Assembly: GCA_023394255.1 (NCBI GenBank)
Contig: JAEXAZ010000289.1
Location: forward strand, 1 to 6,315
DNA: 6,315 bases
Direction: 5' to 3'
Source: Bacillota bacterium
GTDB lineage: Bacteria > Bacillota > Clostridia > Oscillospirales > Ruminococcaceae
Made by a program: the position numbers and the translations under genes
The notes under the pieces: model-generated
Seen by the model: only the letters and a program-made list of their open reading frames with translations
Database searches by the model: none
What the model was told of the DNA's origin: nothing
Shown: in pieces, positions 6,270-6,315 of the stretch
Layout: each line of letters opens with the position of its first letter
How positions within the stretch are numbered: the stretch's first letter is position 1

Positions 6270-6315
6270 ATTCAATGTGATACCCGGAATAATTGTAAAT
6301 CCAGTTTTTCTGCAA
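6268..6315 (-). other. Upstream sequence, possibly the 3' tail of the preceding V-ATPase operon gene
   Basis: Three minus-strand frames are open to the right edge: one ends in TAA at 6268-6270 (last residues NYSGYHIE), one in TGA at 6272-6274 (LFRVSH), and one in TGA at 6249-6251, overlapping the GTG of subunit A. The TAA merging into the SD is the usual operon pattern, so the first is slightly favoured. With only 15 residues visible I recognise no subunit. Other V-ATPase operons would suggest F, C or E here, but this could also be intergenic. Confidence 0.3.

Noticed and set aside
1..6315. CRISPR arrays, tRNA or rRNA genes, insertion sequences
   Set aside because: Apart from the 365-base spacer, almost all of the window is covered by intact genes. 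I saw no spaced direct repeats, no tRNA-like cloverleaf, and no transposase or terminal inverted repeats.

Overview
The window is GC-rich (roughly 55-60 % by eye) and all of its real genes lie on the minus strand, so it reads biologically from right to left. Strong Shine-Dalgarno (SD) sequences, the bacterial V/A-type ATPase gene order A-B-D, and a large fused 2-hydroxyacyl-CoA-dehydratase-type activase suggest an anaerobic member of the Clostridia (Bacillota), possibly an Oscillospiraceae/Ruminococcaceae-like lineage. The phylum is well supported; the family is a guess.

Right part (6315 to 2418): the distal part of a V-type ATPase operon. Subunit A (catalytic, GTG start), subunit B (non-catalytic, ATG start) and subunit D (central rotor shaft, TTG start) follow each other with gaps of 16 and 27 bases, each with its own good SD. 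Subunits A and B form the hexameric head, and D turns inside it to couple ATP hydrolysis or synthesis to ion movement through the membrane ring. The membrane and stalk subunits (I, K, E, C, F) are not in the window and would be expected beyond the right edge. The operon ends in a strong intrinsic terminator (perfect 14-bp stem followed by five T) 13 bases after the D stop.

Middle part (2417 to 2053): 365 bases without a gene. From right to left it holds the terminator, an AT-rich stretch with a palindrome resembling a CodY box, a good sigma-A-type promoter (TTGACC, 17 bp, TAAAAT), and a leader of about 170 nt with several possible mutually exclusive hairpins ending in a strong SD.

Left part (2052 to 1): the first 684 residues of a large acyl-CoA dehydratase activase-like protein. 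It has two tandem BadF/BadG/BcrA/BcrD ATPase domains, each with its pair of Fe-S cysteines, then the start of a DUF2229-type region with a further cysteine cluster. The gene runs off the left edge. It appears to be a separate transcription unit from the ATPase operon.

Nothing here is a clearly new system. The parts most worth a second look are the structured leader and promoter region of the activase gene, and the intramolecular duplication of the activase with both cysteine pairs intact.
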